Assembly: GCA_036480375.1 (NCBI GenBank)
Contig: JAZGGI010000024.1
Location: forward strand, 124,001 to 188,000
Direction of reading: 5' to 3'
DNA length: 64,000 nucleotides
Origin: Candidatus Zixiibacteriota bacterium
GTDB taxonomy: Bacteria > Zixibacteria > MSB-5A5 > GN15 > JAAZOE01
Shown: positions 1-7,909 of the stretch, one piece after another
Layout: the number at the start of each line of letters is the position of its first letter
Position numbering within the stretch: position 1 is the stretch's first letter
Program-made: the position numbers and the translations under genes
The notes under the pieces: model-generated
Told to the model about the DNA's origin: nothing
Databases searched by the model: none
What the model saw: the letters and a program-made list of their open reading frames with translations, nothing else

Positions 1-602
1 TTCCATCCGGTCGCCCAAACGATTCCGCCGACTTCGGCCGTAACCGTTTTCTCCTTCATATCCAGATCAATCGCGCCGTACTCGCACGCCTCGGCGACCT
101 TTTTCATCCGGTCGTCCGAAGCGTACTCGGGGTCAACAACGTGGCGCGGGGGATAGGCCAGCATATGCGGTTGATAAATCGCCTTGGTCTTCGACATGCC
201 GTGATTAAATTCGTCATCCCGTTCGATTTCGCAAACTTTTTCGCATTCGCCGCATGAGGTGCACTTTGCGTTGACAAAGCGAGGATTGAGTTTGATAGTG
301 ACCGTCAATTTACCGGGCTGTCCGGAAATATCTTCAATATCGGCCAGCGTCAACACTCGAATATTGTTACTGGCGCGAATTCGTTTGAGATTTATTTCGA
401 TTCCGCAGGTGGGTGGGCACAGCTTGGGAAAATACTGATTCATCGCCGCCACTCGTCCTCCCAGCGTCGGTGATTTTTCCACAAGAATGACCTGCTTTCC
501 CGTTTCGGCCGTTTCGATGGCGCTGGTAATGCCGGCGATACCTCCACCGACAACCATGACATCGGCCGCGAGTTGATTTTCGACAGGCTTAATCTCTGCC
601 AT
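1..602 (-). CDS. QmoA/HdrA-like FAD and 4Fe-4S oxidoreductase subunit, 3' part cut by window edge
   Basis: This is the N-terminal 200 residues of a flavoprotein that runs off the left edge. I translated it directly from the minus strand, starting at the ATG whose complement lies at 600-602. Residues about 13-50 form an FAD-binding Rossmann fold (VVGGGIAGI, then VEKSPTLGG). The stretch PKLCPPTCGIEIN after it is the form seen in QmoA rather than in methanogen HdrA. A ferredoxin-type motif CTSCGECEKVC follows at about residues 113-123. QmoA belongs to the membrane quinone-interacting complex that moves electrons between menaquinone and cytoplasmic iron-sulfur partners. The Hdr/NarI-like genes at 7.9-10.4 kb are plausible functional relatives, but they are 7 kb away on the other strand. 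The family call is confident; QmoA against generic HdrA-like is less certain. Confidence 0.85.
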   Translation of the reverse strand, partial: MAEIKPVENQLAADVMVVGGGIAGITSAIETAETGKQVILVEKSPTLGGRVAAMNQYFPKLCPPTCGIEINLKRIRASNNIRVLTLADIEDISGQPGKLTVTIKLNPRFVNAKCTSCGECEKVCEIERDDEFNHGMSKTKAIYQPHMLAYPPRHVVDPEYASDDRMKKVAEACEYGAIDLDMKEKTVTAEVGGIVWATGW

Positions 603-861
603 AGGCTACTCCTTGGTCTTGGCCCAAGATGTTGGGTCGCTGTACGTTACAGACATTATATTCAATCGAGATTGTGAAATTTTTAACAAACCCATACAAA
701 AAAAATCGGCTAAATCGCGTTTACCCTTAATATCCTTTTACAACCTGCCAATAAAAAAAGTTTTTCCCACTTTGTCAAGCAATTTGAAAGAGGCTTAATA
801 GACAGATAAATCTTTTATTTTCAATTGTAGAGAAGAGGCAAGCCCTAACAATCTTTTGTAG

Positions 862-909
862 GTCGAAACCCTTGCCGAAGGTCCTGAGCGCAGCGAAGGA
901 GGTTTCGAC
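862..909. repeat. Hairpin-forming intergenic repeat-like element
   Basis: GTCGAAACC at 862-870 and GGTTTCGAC at 901-909 form a perfect 9-bp inverted repeat. The loop holds CCTGAGCGCAGCGAAGG-type sequence. Elements of this look are common dispersed extragenic repeats in many bacteria. No second full copy occurs in the window, so calling it a repeat family is inference. Confidence 0.4.
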
Positions 910-980
910 AATTAACAGAAGGTTAGGTGTCTACATTATGCTACCTCAAGATAAAGAGGTTGATTTCCAATACATTTCCG

Positions 981-1008
981 TTGACAATTATGAACCGCCT
1001 TATATATT
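981..1008 (+). promoter_or_regulatory. Sigma70-like promoter of the beta-helix/dockerin gene
   Basis: TTGACA at 981-986 is followed, after a 16-nt spacer, by TATATT at 1003-1008. With an 18-nt spacer, TATTAT is an alternative -10. The predicted start of transcription is about 1015, just upstream of the ribosome binding site AGGAG at 1025-1029 and the ATG at 1035. The rest of the 603-1034 gap holds only the hairpin at 862-909 and no convincing gene. Confidence 0.6.
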
Positions 1009-1034
1009 ATATCTAATACTTACCAGGAGAAAAA

Positions 1035-2219
1035 ATGAAAAGCCCAACAATCTATACTGTGACCATACTAATTGTATTATCACTGATTCAAATATGCAAT
1101 GGTAAAATAATATTAATTTCTCCACAGGAAGGTATTGAAGTTGCAATTTCAAATGCTATTGAAGGCGATACTCTCCAATTTCAACCAGGAATATATACTG
1201 GTGTCTTAAATAAAAATATTACAATAAATACAAATGGATTATACATCACCTCCATTTCAGGCGCAGAAAATACAATAATTGACCTTGAAAATAATGGTCG
1301 AGCATTTAACATCGAAGGTAATGTTGATTCTACCTGCCTTATAGAGGGACTTACTTTTAGAAATGGTAATGTCAACCGCGTAAGCGGTGGGGCCATATCA
1401 ACATTGTCCGCGACTCCTCGACTAAAAAATTGCATATTTGAAAATAATTACGCCGATCAGGCAGGTGCTATTAGAGGATGTTTCTATTCTGTTGAAAATT
1501 GTATATTCAGTGATAATAGAGTTGCGACACACGGAGGAGCTATGACTTTATACGGCGGCTGCAGTACAATTCTCAAAAATTGCCTTTTTGTAAATAATGA
1601 TGCTATTGAGGGAAGTGCTGTTTCTTGTATTCAATCAAGTCCCATTTTTATTAATTGTACTTTTGTTAAAAATAAAGGTCTATCTGCTGTAAACTTATTT
1701 AGCTCGGCCAAGCCGATCTTCGAAAACTGTATATTGGCTTTTAATGAAGAATATGCATTTTCATACATGACATTTTCAGGTGACGACTATAACAATCCTT
1801 CATTTTTTTGTACGAATATTTCAGAAAACCAATATGATTGGGATTCAGAAATATCACATCATTTGGGACAAAATGGAAATATATCTTTAGATCCACTATT
1901 TTGCGATATTGAGAATAATGACTTTTCGATCTCTAGTGATTCCCCTTGTGCTCTGGCAAATAACGAATGCGGTGTTTTAATTGGGTGTTTTTATGTTCAG
2001 TGTGGTGCTCCATTTCAGTGCGGAGACATTAATGGTGATGGTTTAATGGCATTAGATGATGTTGCCTACTTGTCTGCTTTTGTTTTTTGTGAAGGGGAAT
2101 ATATGTATCCCGATAATGCAGGCGATTTAAATAATGATGATTTTATCAATATTGTTGATGTGATGCTCTTATATCGATATGTTGTTAATGACATTACACC
2201 GACTAAATGTCTTAATTGA
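1035..2219 (+). CDS. Secreted parallel beta-helix protein with C-terminal dockerin type I domain
   Basis: The 394-residue protein starts with a signal peptide (hydrophobic residues about 6-22, ending near CNG). About 290 residues of right-handed beta-helix repeats follow, with recurring N-C-x-F and E-N-N ladders (for example LKNCIFENN, VENCIFSDN, LKNCLFVNN), of the kind found in polysaccharide-binding or polysaccharide-degrading proteins. Residues about 336-390 hold two EF-hand-like dockerin repeats, GDINGDGLMALDDV and GDLNNDDFINIVDV, which bind calcium and in other bacteria dock to cohesins. No cohesin is evident here. The start is fixed by AGGAG at 1025-1029. The gene is visibly more AT-rich than its neighbours, which hints at acquisition. 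It lacks a type IX sorting tail. The substrate is unknown. Confidence 0.8.
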   Translation: MKSPTIYTVTILIVLSLIQICNGKIILISPQEGIEVAISNAIEGDTLQFQPGIYTGVLNKNITINTNGLYITSISGAENTIIDLENNGRAFNIEGNVDSTCLIEGLTFRNGNVNRVSGGAISTLSATPRLKNCIFENNYADQAGAIRGCFYSVENCIFSDNRVATHGGAMTLYGGCSTILKNCLFVNNDAIEGSAVSCIQSSPIFINCTFVKNKGLSAVNLFSSAKPIFENCILAFNEEYAFSYMTFSGDDYNNPSFFCTNISENQYDWDSEISHHLGQNGNISLDPLFCDIENNDFSISSDSPCALANNECGVLIGCFYVQCGAPFQCGDINGDGLMALDDVAYLSAFVFCEGEYMYPDNAGDLNNDDFINIVDVMLLYRYVVNDITPTKCLN

Positions 2220-2319
2220 TGGATTAGCCGGGCGCCCCACATCTTGCTGAGAGAAAAGCGGTAAAAAACCAAGGGATAAAGAATATTAATATTCACTCGT
2301 TCGATCCTTGCCAGGGTGC

Positions 2320-2339
2320 CCCAAGTCTTCAGACTTGGG
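2320..2339. repeat. Perfect 9-bp inverted repeat with 2-nt loop
   Basis: CCCAAGTCT at 2320-2328 and AGACTTGGG at 2331-2339 are exact reverse complements around TC. No T-run follows on either strand, so it is not a standard terminator. Confidence 0.6.
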
Positions 2340-2555
2340 ATTAGTTTTATCACTCGATAGTTTTGAATCATCTAAATTCATCCGCTTTATTGCCCAAGCT
2401 TCCGTTGGCCCCGCCGAACGGGCCAAAGACCGGTTTGGCGGGATTCCTGCCAACCCCCCCATTTCCCCCACAAAACCGCCATTGATTCATAAAACCTCCA
2501 ATTAGTTGAAAACCAGTACATTCTGAACCGGGGAGAAATAATGGCAAAAATCCAG

Positions 2556-2738
2556 CTCATCCACGCGACAGCCATAAGGTGGCAATGCCACAATCACCAC
2601 CGATTTGATATGACCAAAAACGTTAATCTGAGGAAACAAACCCATTTTGGAAGTTGCTCTCTGTGCCGTCGGTTCCTTAGCGAAGCGGTGAACCGACGGT
2701 AGGTCATCCGCGCGACAGCCAAAAAGTGGCGTCGCCAC
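2556..2738. repeat. Two copies of a 36-nt imperfect direct repeat
   Basis: Copies lie at 2556-2591 and 2703-2738. Both read TCATCC(A/G)CGCGACAGCC, then a short A-rich stretch, then a small palindrome (GTGGCAATGCCAC in the first, GTGGCGTCGCCAC in the second). A shorter CGACAGCCAAAAA fragment at about 2741-2753 may be a third remnant. The changes between the copies keep the terminal palindrome pairable. That suggests a structured repeat. Confidence 0.5.
2666..2699. repeat. Perfect 10-bp inverted repeat with 14-nt loop
   Basis: CCGTCGGTTC at 2666-2675 pairs exactly with GAACCGACGG at 2690-2699. The loop contains AGCGAAG, as does the loop of the hairpin at 862-909. The two may belong to one extragenic repeat style, but they are not copies of each other. 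Confidence 0.5.
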
Positions 2739-3026
2739 CCCGACAGCCAAAAAACAGGCCTTTGCACGTAAAAGGACAAAACGAACCCAATTCCCCGCAA
2801 TCGAATACCCAACAATAAATTACAAGGAATTTTCAAAAATAAAAATGTGGATAACTCATTGTAAGTCGGGTTCTGAGGCCAATTGGCCAAAAAACCCGAC
2901 AAAAACCTGTTGATATAAGCTCATCAAAAAATTATCATTTAAGCGATACCCGATAAATACTTAAAACAACAATGGAGAGACCATAAAATCGCACAATTAT
3001 ACGTAGAATAGGCGTATATATATGTT

Positions 3027-4448
3027 ATGAATTTCGCGACTGTTTCATACTTAATATTCTTTGCCGTCGTATTTATCGTTTACTGGCATTTGCGGCATCG
3101 CTTCCAGAATATATTTCTGCTTGGCGCCAGCTATCTGTTTTACGCCGCCTGGGATTGGCGGTTTTTGAGCCTGATTATCATTTCGACCCTGACCGACTAT
3201 ATCAGCGGCCACATGATTTACCGAAGCGATTCTGCGTTGCGCAGAAAAATAGTATTGATTATCAGTCTGGTAATAAATCTTAGTCTGCTGGGATATTTCA
3301 AATATTTCAATTTCTTTGCCGATAGTTTTATCACTCTGGCCAATTCAGTCGGGTGGAATGTATCCTGGACAGCCGCCAACATTATTTTACCGGTTGGAAT
3401 TTCGTTTTATACCTTCCAATCGATCAGCTATACGGTCGATATCTATCGCAAAAAGCTTAAACCGACCGCATCATTGATTGATTTCGCCGCCTTTGTCGCT
3501 TTTTTCCCGCAACTGGTTGCCGGGCCGATTGTCCGCGCCAGGGAATTCGTATTCCAACTTGAAGCAAAACGTGTTTTCAATACTCAGGAGTTTGAAGCGG
3601 GACTCCGGCGTTTTCTATTCGGTTTTTTCAAAAAAGCGTTCATTGCCGACACGCTGGCGATGCATCTGGTTGAACCGGCTTTCGCCAATCCGACCGAATA
3701 CTCCGGCGCGACACTGTGGCTGGCGTTAATCGGATGGACGTTCCAGATTTACGCCGATTTTTCCGGCTATTCGAGCATGGCTATCGGCTCGGCGAAGATG
3801 CTGGGATTTAAGATTCCTGAGAATTTTGATTTTCCGTATCTTTCGAGGAATATTTCTCAGTACTGGCAACGCTGGCATAAAACGATGTCCCGTTTTTTCC
3901 GCGACTACGTTTATATCGGACTGGGAGGCAACCGCCGCGGATTGCGCCGCTCGCTAATCAATATCACGATAACAACGTTTGTCAGTGGTTTGTGGCATGG
4001 AGCCGGATGGACCTTTGTTACCTGGGGATTATTGCATGGATTTTATATAGCGGTATTCCAAACGTGGCGCAAATGGCGCAAAGATACCGGCCGGTGGAAA
4101 GACAATCCCGGCATCACGGGTATTATTCTGGCCTGGATTCTGACACAACTGGCAATATGCTTATCCCGGATTCTATTCCGCTCTCCTGATTTTTCAACTG
4201 CCTGGAATTATACCAAAGGGATAGTCCTGGGAAGCGGCAGCGGGACAATTGAGGTGCCCTTTTTGGTATGGGTTGCCTTTGGAGCGATTGTGATTGACCA
4301 TATCTTCGGATGGTTTTTGGAACACCGGCCACATATTAAAGACAGAGTGCCGGGATATGTCAAGGTTGTGGTTTATGTCGCGATGATTCTGTTTTTGTCG
4401 AACAGTCTGCCGGATTTCGTCAACCCTTATATCTATTTCCAGTTTTGA
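3027..4448 (+). CDS. MBOAT family membrane-bound O-acyltransferase (AlgI/DltB type)
   Basis: The 473-residue polytopic membrane protein has the AlgI/DltB-type MBOAT layout. Many hydrophobic helices start at the N-terminus, with LPVGISFYTFQSISYTVD and PQLVAGPIVRA in the middle. The catalytic region LWHGAGWTFVTWGLLHG carries histidines near residues 323 and 337. Members transfer acetyl or other acyl groups across the membrane to extracellular polysaccharide. The next gene begins 8 nt downstream and encodes an SGNH-like membrane protein, the usual partner that completes acyl transfer (compare AlgI with AlgJ/AlgX, DltB with DltD). The acceptor glycan is not known. The EPS locus at 34-64 kb is a possible source of it. 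Confidence 0.9.
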   Translation: MNFATVSYLIFFAVVFIVYWHLRHRFQNIFLLGASYLFYAAWDWRFLSLIIISTLTDYISGHMIYRSDSALRRKIVLIISLVINLSLLGYFKYFNFFADSFITLANSVGWNVSWTAANIILPVGISFYTFQSISYTVDIYRKKLKPTASLIDFAAFVAFFPQLVAGPIVRAREFVFQLEAKRVFNTQEFEAGLRRFLFGFFKKAFIADTLAMHLVEPAFANPTEYSGATLWLALIGWTFQIYADFSGYSSMAIGSAKMLGFKIPENFDFPYLSRNISQYWQRWHKTMSRFFRDYVYIGLGGNRRGLRRSLINITITTFVSGLWHGAGWTFVTWGLLHGFYIAVFQTWRKWRKDTGRWKDNPGITGIILAWILTQLAICLSRILFRSPDFSTAWNYTKGIVLGSGSGTIEVPFLVWVAFGAIVIDHIFGWFLEHRPHIKDRVPGYVKVVVYVAMILFLSNSLPDFVNPYIYFQF

Positions 4449-4456
4449 GGTAATTC

Positions 4457-5653
4457 GTGAGCCCAGACAAACAAAATATCAAACTCTCAACCCCGGTCTG
4501 GAAACAGTTATTGAGTATAAGACGGACGGCTCCGATTGTTTTTTATACGATGATGATATACATGGCGGCAGAATTGATAACGGTATTTATTCTTCCGCAA
4601 ATTATCCCTGATCATTATTATCTGAGATTATATCTGCATGAACATGCTATCGAGCGAACGGAAATATTTTTAAACAACGAAGATCCTTTTAACCAATCGG
4701 ATGAATTACTCGGATGGCAAAACCGGCCTAACAGCCAGCATGATAATTGGAAAGTCGACAAATACGGCGCCCGGACGACCTTTACCGTATCGAAGCAACC
4801 GACCAGGCCGATTCGAATATTATTCCTTGGGAGTTCGCTCATTAACGGAGGACCTCAGATTTCGGTTGAAAACAGCATCTCGGCCCTGATTGAGGATTCG
4901 GTTACCGAGGCCGTCAATTTCGGTGTGATGAGATATTCTCTCGACCAGTCCTATCTGGCTTATCGTGAGGAGTTATATGAATTTCAACCCAGAGTATTGG
5001 TAGTTGAACTTCCCCGCGAACCGACAGGCGGACTAATAAATCAATACATTCCTTTTCGTCATCCTGAAGCGCACGGAATGCCATTTTTAAAACCCCGTTT
5101 TGAAATTAATTCCGGGCGACTGAATTTGATACCGCTGCCGCCGCGTCATATGTTTGACAGTCTCCTTGACAATTCGGAATTATTATGCTGGCTTGAGGTA
5201 CATGACGGATATTTCGGAAAGTTTGAGGAATTTAAGAAATTCGGAATTTTGCCCATATCGAGGTTATTTTGGCATGGCTATGAGATGATCGAGAAGAAAA
5301 TTCATTTTTCAAGAGGAAATGAAGAGGGTGCCGCTCTATTGAAAAAAATAATGACTGCATTGGTCGAAGACGCGGCCGCCAAAAATACTCACATCATTTT
5401 CCTCTCTTATCCTCATCAGGCCGACACTTATATACCCCGGTGGCGAAGTTTGTTTCCGGATTATTATGGATTGAGAATAGAAGAATTATCTGCTCCTGGA
5501 TTTGAAATTATTGATTGCCGAGAGATTTTGCGCCGGAGCGGACGTCCGGCTTATGAATTGTATCAAGCGGATATGAGGCATATGACACCTATTGCCAATA
5601 AACTAATCGCGGTGAAGTTAAAAGAAAAAATCTCCGATATCCTCTCCGAATAA
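4457..5653 (+). CDS. Membrane-anchored SGNH-hydrolase-like acyltransferase partner
   Basis: The 398-residue protein starts at GTG 4457, with GAGG 7 nt upstream (4447-4450). One N-terminal membrane helix (residues about 25-50) anchors a soluble domain outside the cytoplasm. An SGNH-like block I, LFLGSSLINGG, places the candidate nucleophile serine near residue 124. Near the C-terminus, ADMRHMTP gives the D-x-x-H pair typical of block V. Together with the upstream MBOAT gene this matches an O-acetylation pair for a surface polymer. It is not closely recognisable as AlgX, AlgJ or DltD, so no symbol is given. A short 6-bp hairpin lies just after the stop (5663-5683) but has no T-run. Confidence 0.75.
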   Translation: MSPDKQNIKLSTPVWKQLLSIRRTAPIVFYTMMIYMAAELITVFILPQIIPDHYYLRLYLHEHAIERTEIFLNNEDPFNQSDELLGWQNRPNSQHDNWKVDKYGARTTFTVSKQPTRPIRILFLGSSLINGGPQISVENSISALIEDSVTEAVNFGVMRYSLDQSYLAYREELYEFQPRVLVVELPREPTGGLINQYIPFRHPEAHGMPFLKPRFEINSGRLNLIPLPPRHMFDSLLDNSELLCWLEVHDGYFGKFEEFKKFGILPISRLFWHGYEMIEKKIHFSRGNEEGAALLKKIMTALVEDAAAKNTHIIFLSYPHQADTYIPRWRSLFPDYYGLRIEELSAPGFEIIDCREILRRSGRPAYELYQADMRHMTPIANKLIAVKLKEKISDILSE

Positions 5654-5857
5654 TACGCGGACACCGGCGAGTGCCAAGCCGGTAACCACTCTTTGAATAT
5701 TCTATAATCACCAAAAATCAATGACCAGTTTTATGTGTATTTTCATAACCCCTTGTTATGCGGCAACATAGGGCGCACGCGGGGATTGTTGAGGTTTGGC
5801 GTTAATCCTGCTTCGCAATATTCAGTTGAATAAAACTGTAATATCGAAAGGTAGATA

Positions 5858-6667
5858 ATGAATAAAAACCAAATATTAATCCGCGCCATGATTTGGAGTT
5901 TGGTGCTGGTTGTAATTGGGATGAGCGGAGCCTCAGCTCGACACCAAGTCCCAACAATGATTAAGAAAAAACCTAAATCGGTGCAGGTGGGACAAAAGGT
6001 GAAAATACTAATCGAAGACAGAAGCATAGTTGAGGGCAAGGTTATAAAGATAAGTAATGATTCAATTCATATTGGACAGGAAGGGGAAGTTCAGATTTAT
6101 GGTGTTATGAAACATGACAGCACATTTATCAATTTTGCTTATCCGGGCGCCCGATATGATTCTCCGGAACAGACGATAACCGGTAGGTTGGAGTCCGGCG
6201 AGAAAATTACCATTCCGCTGACTGAAGTTGAATATGCCGATGTTATCATTAAATTGCCAAGAGATACTGCTCATCTTAAGTTTAAGGCAAAAACAGTTCA
6301 TGCCCGTTTTCGCTTCGGAGCCAAATATCCGGAATTACGGGTTATCCCGATTGAATCGATTAATGAAATTTATGTATGGCATTCTTCTCAGGACGGGCTA
6401 AAGCCAATTTGTACCTTATCCGGTCTGGTTGTAGGGATAATCTGGGGCACCGCGGAGTACCATAATCAGGAAGATAGTTTTATATCGTTCCGAAAGGAAT
6501 TCTTTACAATAACCTGTGGAGGAATAGGATTATTATTGGGAGTGGCTGTTGGAAAAATCGCGGCCGGTCATGATCATTGGGAAAAGGCTTCAGTTAGTCA
6601 ATTCAACATTGGCATTGGACAAATCAATAAAGATGCCGTTGGTGTATCTATGGTTTATAGATTTTAA
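5858..6667 (+). CDS. Uncharacterised exported or membrane protein
   Basis: I do not recognise this 269-residue protein. It has a clear N-terminal signal or anchor (residues about 8-27, ending near GASA). A middle part rich in beta-strand-like sequence follows (VGQKVKILIEDRSIVEGKVI resembles a small Sm/SH3-like barrel strand pattern, and GRLESGEKITIPLTEVEYADV repeats the theme). Two glycine-rich hydrophobic segments lie near residues 187-205 and 218-235. The end, VGVSMVYRF, could be a final outer-membrane beta-strand. A 204-nt intergenic stretch separates it from the acyltransferase pair upstream, and a similar gap follows it. No function can be given. Confidence 0.6.
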   Translation: MNKNQILIRAMIWSLVLVVIGMSGASARHQVPTMIKKKPKSVQVGQKVKILIEDRSIVEGKVIKISNDSIHIGQEGEVQIYGVMKHDSTFINFAYPGARYDSPEQTITGRLESGEKITIPLTEVEYADVIIKLPRDTAHLKFKAKTVHARFRFGAKYPELRVIPIESINEIYVWHSSQDGLKPICTLSGLVVGIIWGTAEYHNQEDSFISFRKEFFTITCGGIGLLLGVAVGKIAAGHDHWEKASVSQFNIGIGQINKDAVGVSMVYRF

Positions 6668-6875
6668 CGGTAAATTCTTATAAGAAATGATAAAAAACAT
6701 TTCCGAGGTAAATATAATCAGGATACCAATTTACAGGTTTTTGATAATAATATGTATTGCTATACAGTAAGTTAGGCGTAAAGTTTGTGAAATATTTCTC
6801 AAAAAGGGCTTGACAAATCAAGATGAATACGATTGATTCCGATAATAGTCAGAAAAATCAGAATAGCCATTCATT

Positions 6876-7292
6876 ATGGGTAAAAGGCATTTTACAACAT
6901 CTGAAGTCGCCAGACTTCTTTCGGTGGCGCCTGACACGGTTCTTAAGTGGGTCAAGGCGGGAAAGATAGCTTCATATCGAACTCCAGGAGGTCATTCTCG
7001 AATTCCTGCTGAGGCGATTGAAAAGATGTTGCCCGATGATCGACTTTTGAAAAAGTCAAAAGAGCTTCATCCGGACAGAAATGATTCCTTTCAATATTGC
7101 TGGGAATTTTTTGCCAAGTCGAGCGGACTCAATGAAAACTGCCAACATTGCATTGCTTATCGCAGCCGTTCGCAAAGATGTTATGAGATGAAGCATATTC
7201 CCAAAGAATTTGGCCATCTGAAATTATATTGTAAAGATAGCTGCGAAGAATGTGAGTATTATCTTCTGACTCATTTTGAGAATAAGTTATAG
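6876..7292 (+). CDS. Excisionase/MerR-type HTH regulator with C-terminal cysteine cluster
   Basis: Residues 5-52 form a helix-turn-helix of the excisionase/MerR family (TTSEVARLLSVAPDTVLKWV, then GKIASYRTPGGHSRIP). The remaining 85 residues carry seven cysteines at 75, 89, 92, 102, 119, 123 and 126, in the pattern C-x13-C-x2-C-x9-C-x16-C-x3-C-x2-C. The CWEFF and CYEMK surroundings resemble the small two-CW type cysteine domains found in anaerobes. Such a cluster could hold zinc or an iron-sulfur centre and make DNA binding redox-responsive. That is inference. It sits 75 nt upstream of the macro-domain gene and faces the same way as the redox operon, so it is a candidate regulator of it. No Shine-Dalgarno is visible. 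Confidence 0.75.
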   Translation: MGKRHFTTSEVARLLSVAPDTVLKWVKAGKIASYRTPGGHSRIPAEAIEKMLPDDRLLKKSKELHPDRNDSFQYCWEFFAKSSGLNENCQHCIAYRSRSQRCYEMKHIPKEFGHLKLYCKDSCEECEYYLLTHFENKL

Positions 7293-7366
7293 GGCGATTA
7301 CAGATCGCCGACGGTTTATACCGGAGGCTTTTCTGTAATTAAATATAAATAAATTGGGAGGGATAA

Positions 7367-7900
7367 ATGAGTGACACGTTGTCTATCAACGGGGGTACTA
7401 TTCGTCTAATTCAAGATGATATTACTCTCCTTAAGATTGATTCATTCGTATATTATGCCCGTCATGACTTGAATCTGGGTTCTGGATTTGGCGGGGCGAT
7501 TAGCATCCGGGGTGGTCCTTCGATCCAGGAAGAGCTAAAAGATAAAGGGTCTCTTGAAACTACTGATGTTTATGTATCGGGGGCTGGGGATTTGGAAATG
7601 AATTATATTGTTCATGCCGTTGGCCCTCGTTTTCAGGAAGAAGATTTAAATGAGAAGCTCGAACAAACGATTGCCAAAACTCTCAGCGCCGCGGAAGAAA
7701 AAGGGATCAATAGCATCGCTTTTCCTCCAATGGGATCGGGGTTTTATGGCGTTCCAATTGATGTTAGCGCCGAAATCACACTGAAAGCGGTTAAGGAATA
7801 TCTCTCCAATAATCCGAAAATCAAAGATATCGTTGTTTGCGCCAATGACAGACGGGAATATCAGGCGTGCCAGAATCAATTAAGGAAGATGGGAGGGTAG
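7367..7900 (+). CDS. Macro-domain protein (ADP-ribose or nucleotide-derivative binding)
   Basis: The 177-residue single-domain protein matches the macro fold. It opens with IRLIQDDITLLKIDSFVYYA, followed by GSGFGGAISIRGG, then YIVHAVGP and FPPMGSGFYGVP. The usual V-N-A-A-N strand is replaced by FVYYARHD, so the asparagines that support hydrolysis in MacroD-type enzymes are missing. Binding rather than hydrolysis is likely. The gene is preceded by GGGAGG at 7356-7361. It ends 9 nt before the cytochrome b gene, which suggests one transcript. A macro domain beside a NarI-like cytochrome and an Hdr-type reductase is an unusual pairing. Confidence 0.85.
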   Translation: MSDTLSINGGTIRLIQDDITLLKIDSFVYYARHDLNLGSGFGGAISIRGGPSIQEELKDKGSLETTDVYVSGAGDLEMNYIVHAVGPRFQEEDLNEKLEQTIAKTLSAAEEKGINSIAFPPMGSGFYGVPIDVSAEITLKAVKEYLSNNPKIKDIVVCANDRREYQACQNQLRKMGG

Positions 7901-7909
7901 GGATTCAAT

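Larger units (their letters stand above)
2220..3026. other. Gene-free intergenic zone with hairpins and direct repeats
   Basis: I see no convincing gene in these 807 bases. Open frames on the minus strand at 2286-2902 overlap each other in several frames and look like non-coding noise. The region holds two perfect hairpins (2320-2339 and 2666-2699) and a 36-nt imperfect direct repeat (2556-2591 and 2703-2738). Its sequence looks like degraded or repetitive extragenic DNA. Confidence 0.7.

Noticed and set aside
613-798. Short open frame just upstream of the QmoA-like gene
   Set aside because: It overlaps the 5' leader of the minus-strand gene, has no ribosome site, and the peptide has no domain-like composition.
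872-1105. Open frame of 77 codons before the beta-helix gene
   Set aside because: It runs through the hairpin, the promoter and the start of the real gene in another frame.
2286-2902. Overlapping minus-strand frames of 61 to 102 codons
   Set aside because: They overlap one another in different frames, cover the direct repeats and hairpins, and look like chance frames in repetitive intergenic DNA.
5663-5683. Hairpin ACCGGC/GCCGGT after the SGNH-like gene as terminator
   Set aside because: The stem is only 6 bp, the loop is 9 nt, and no T-run follows.
6810-6838. TTGACA upstream of the HTH gene as a promoter
   Set aside because: No acceptable -10 box lies 16-18 nt downstream. GATAAT occurs only at a spacing of about 25 nt.
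7293-7309. GGCGAT/ATCGCC hairpin after the HTH gene as terminator
   Set aside because: The stem is short and there is no T-tract. Read-through into the macro-domain gene is plausible.
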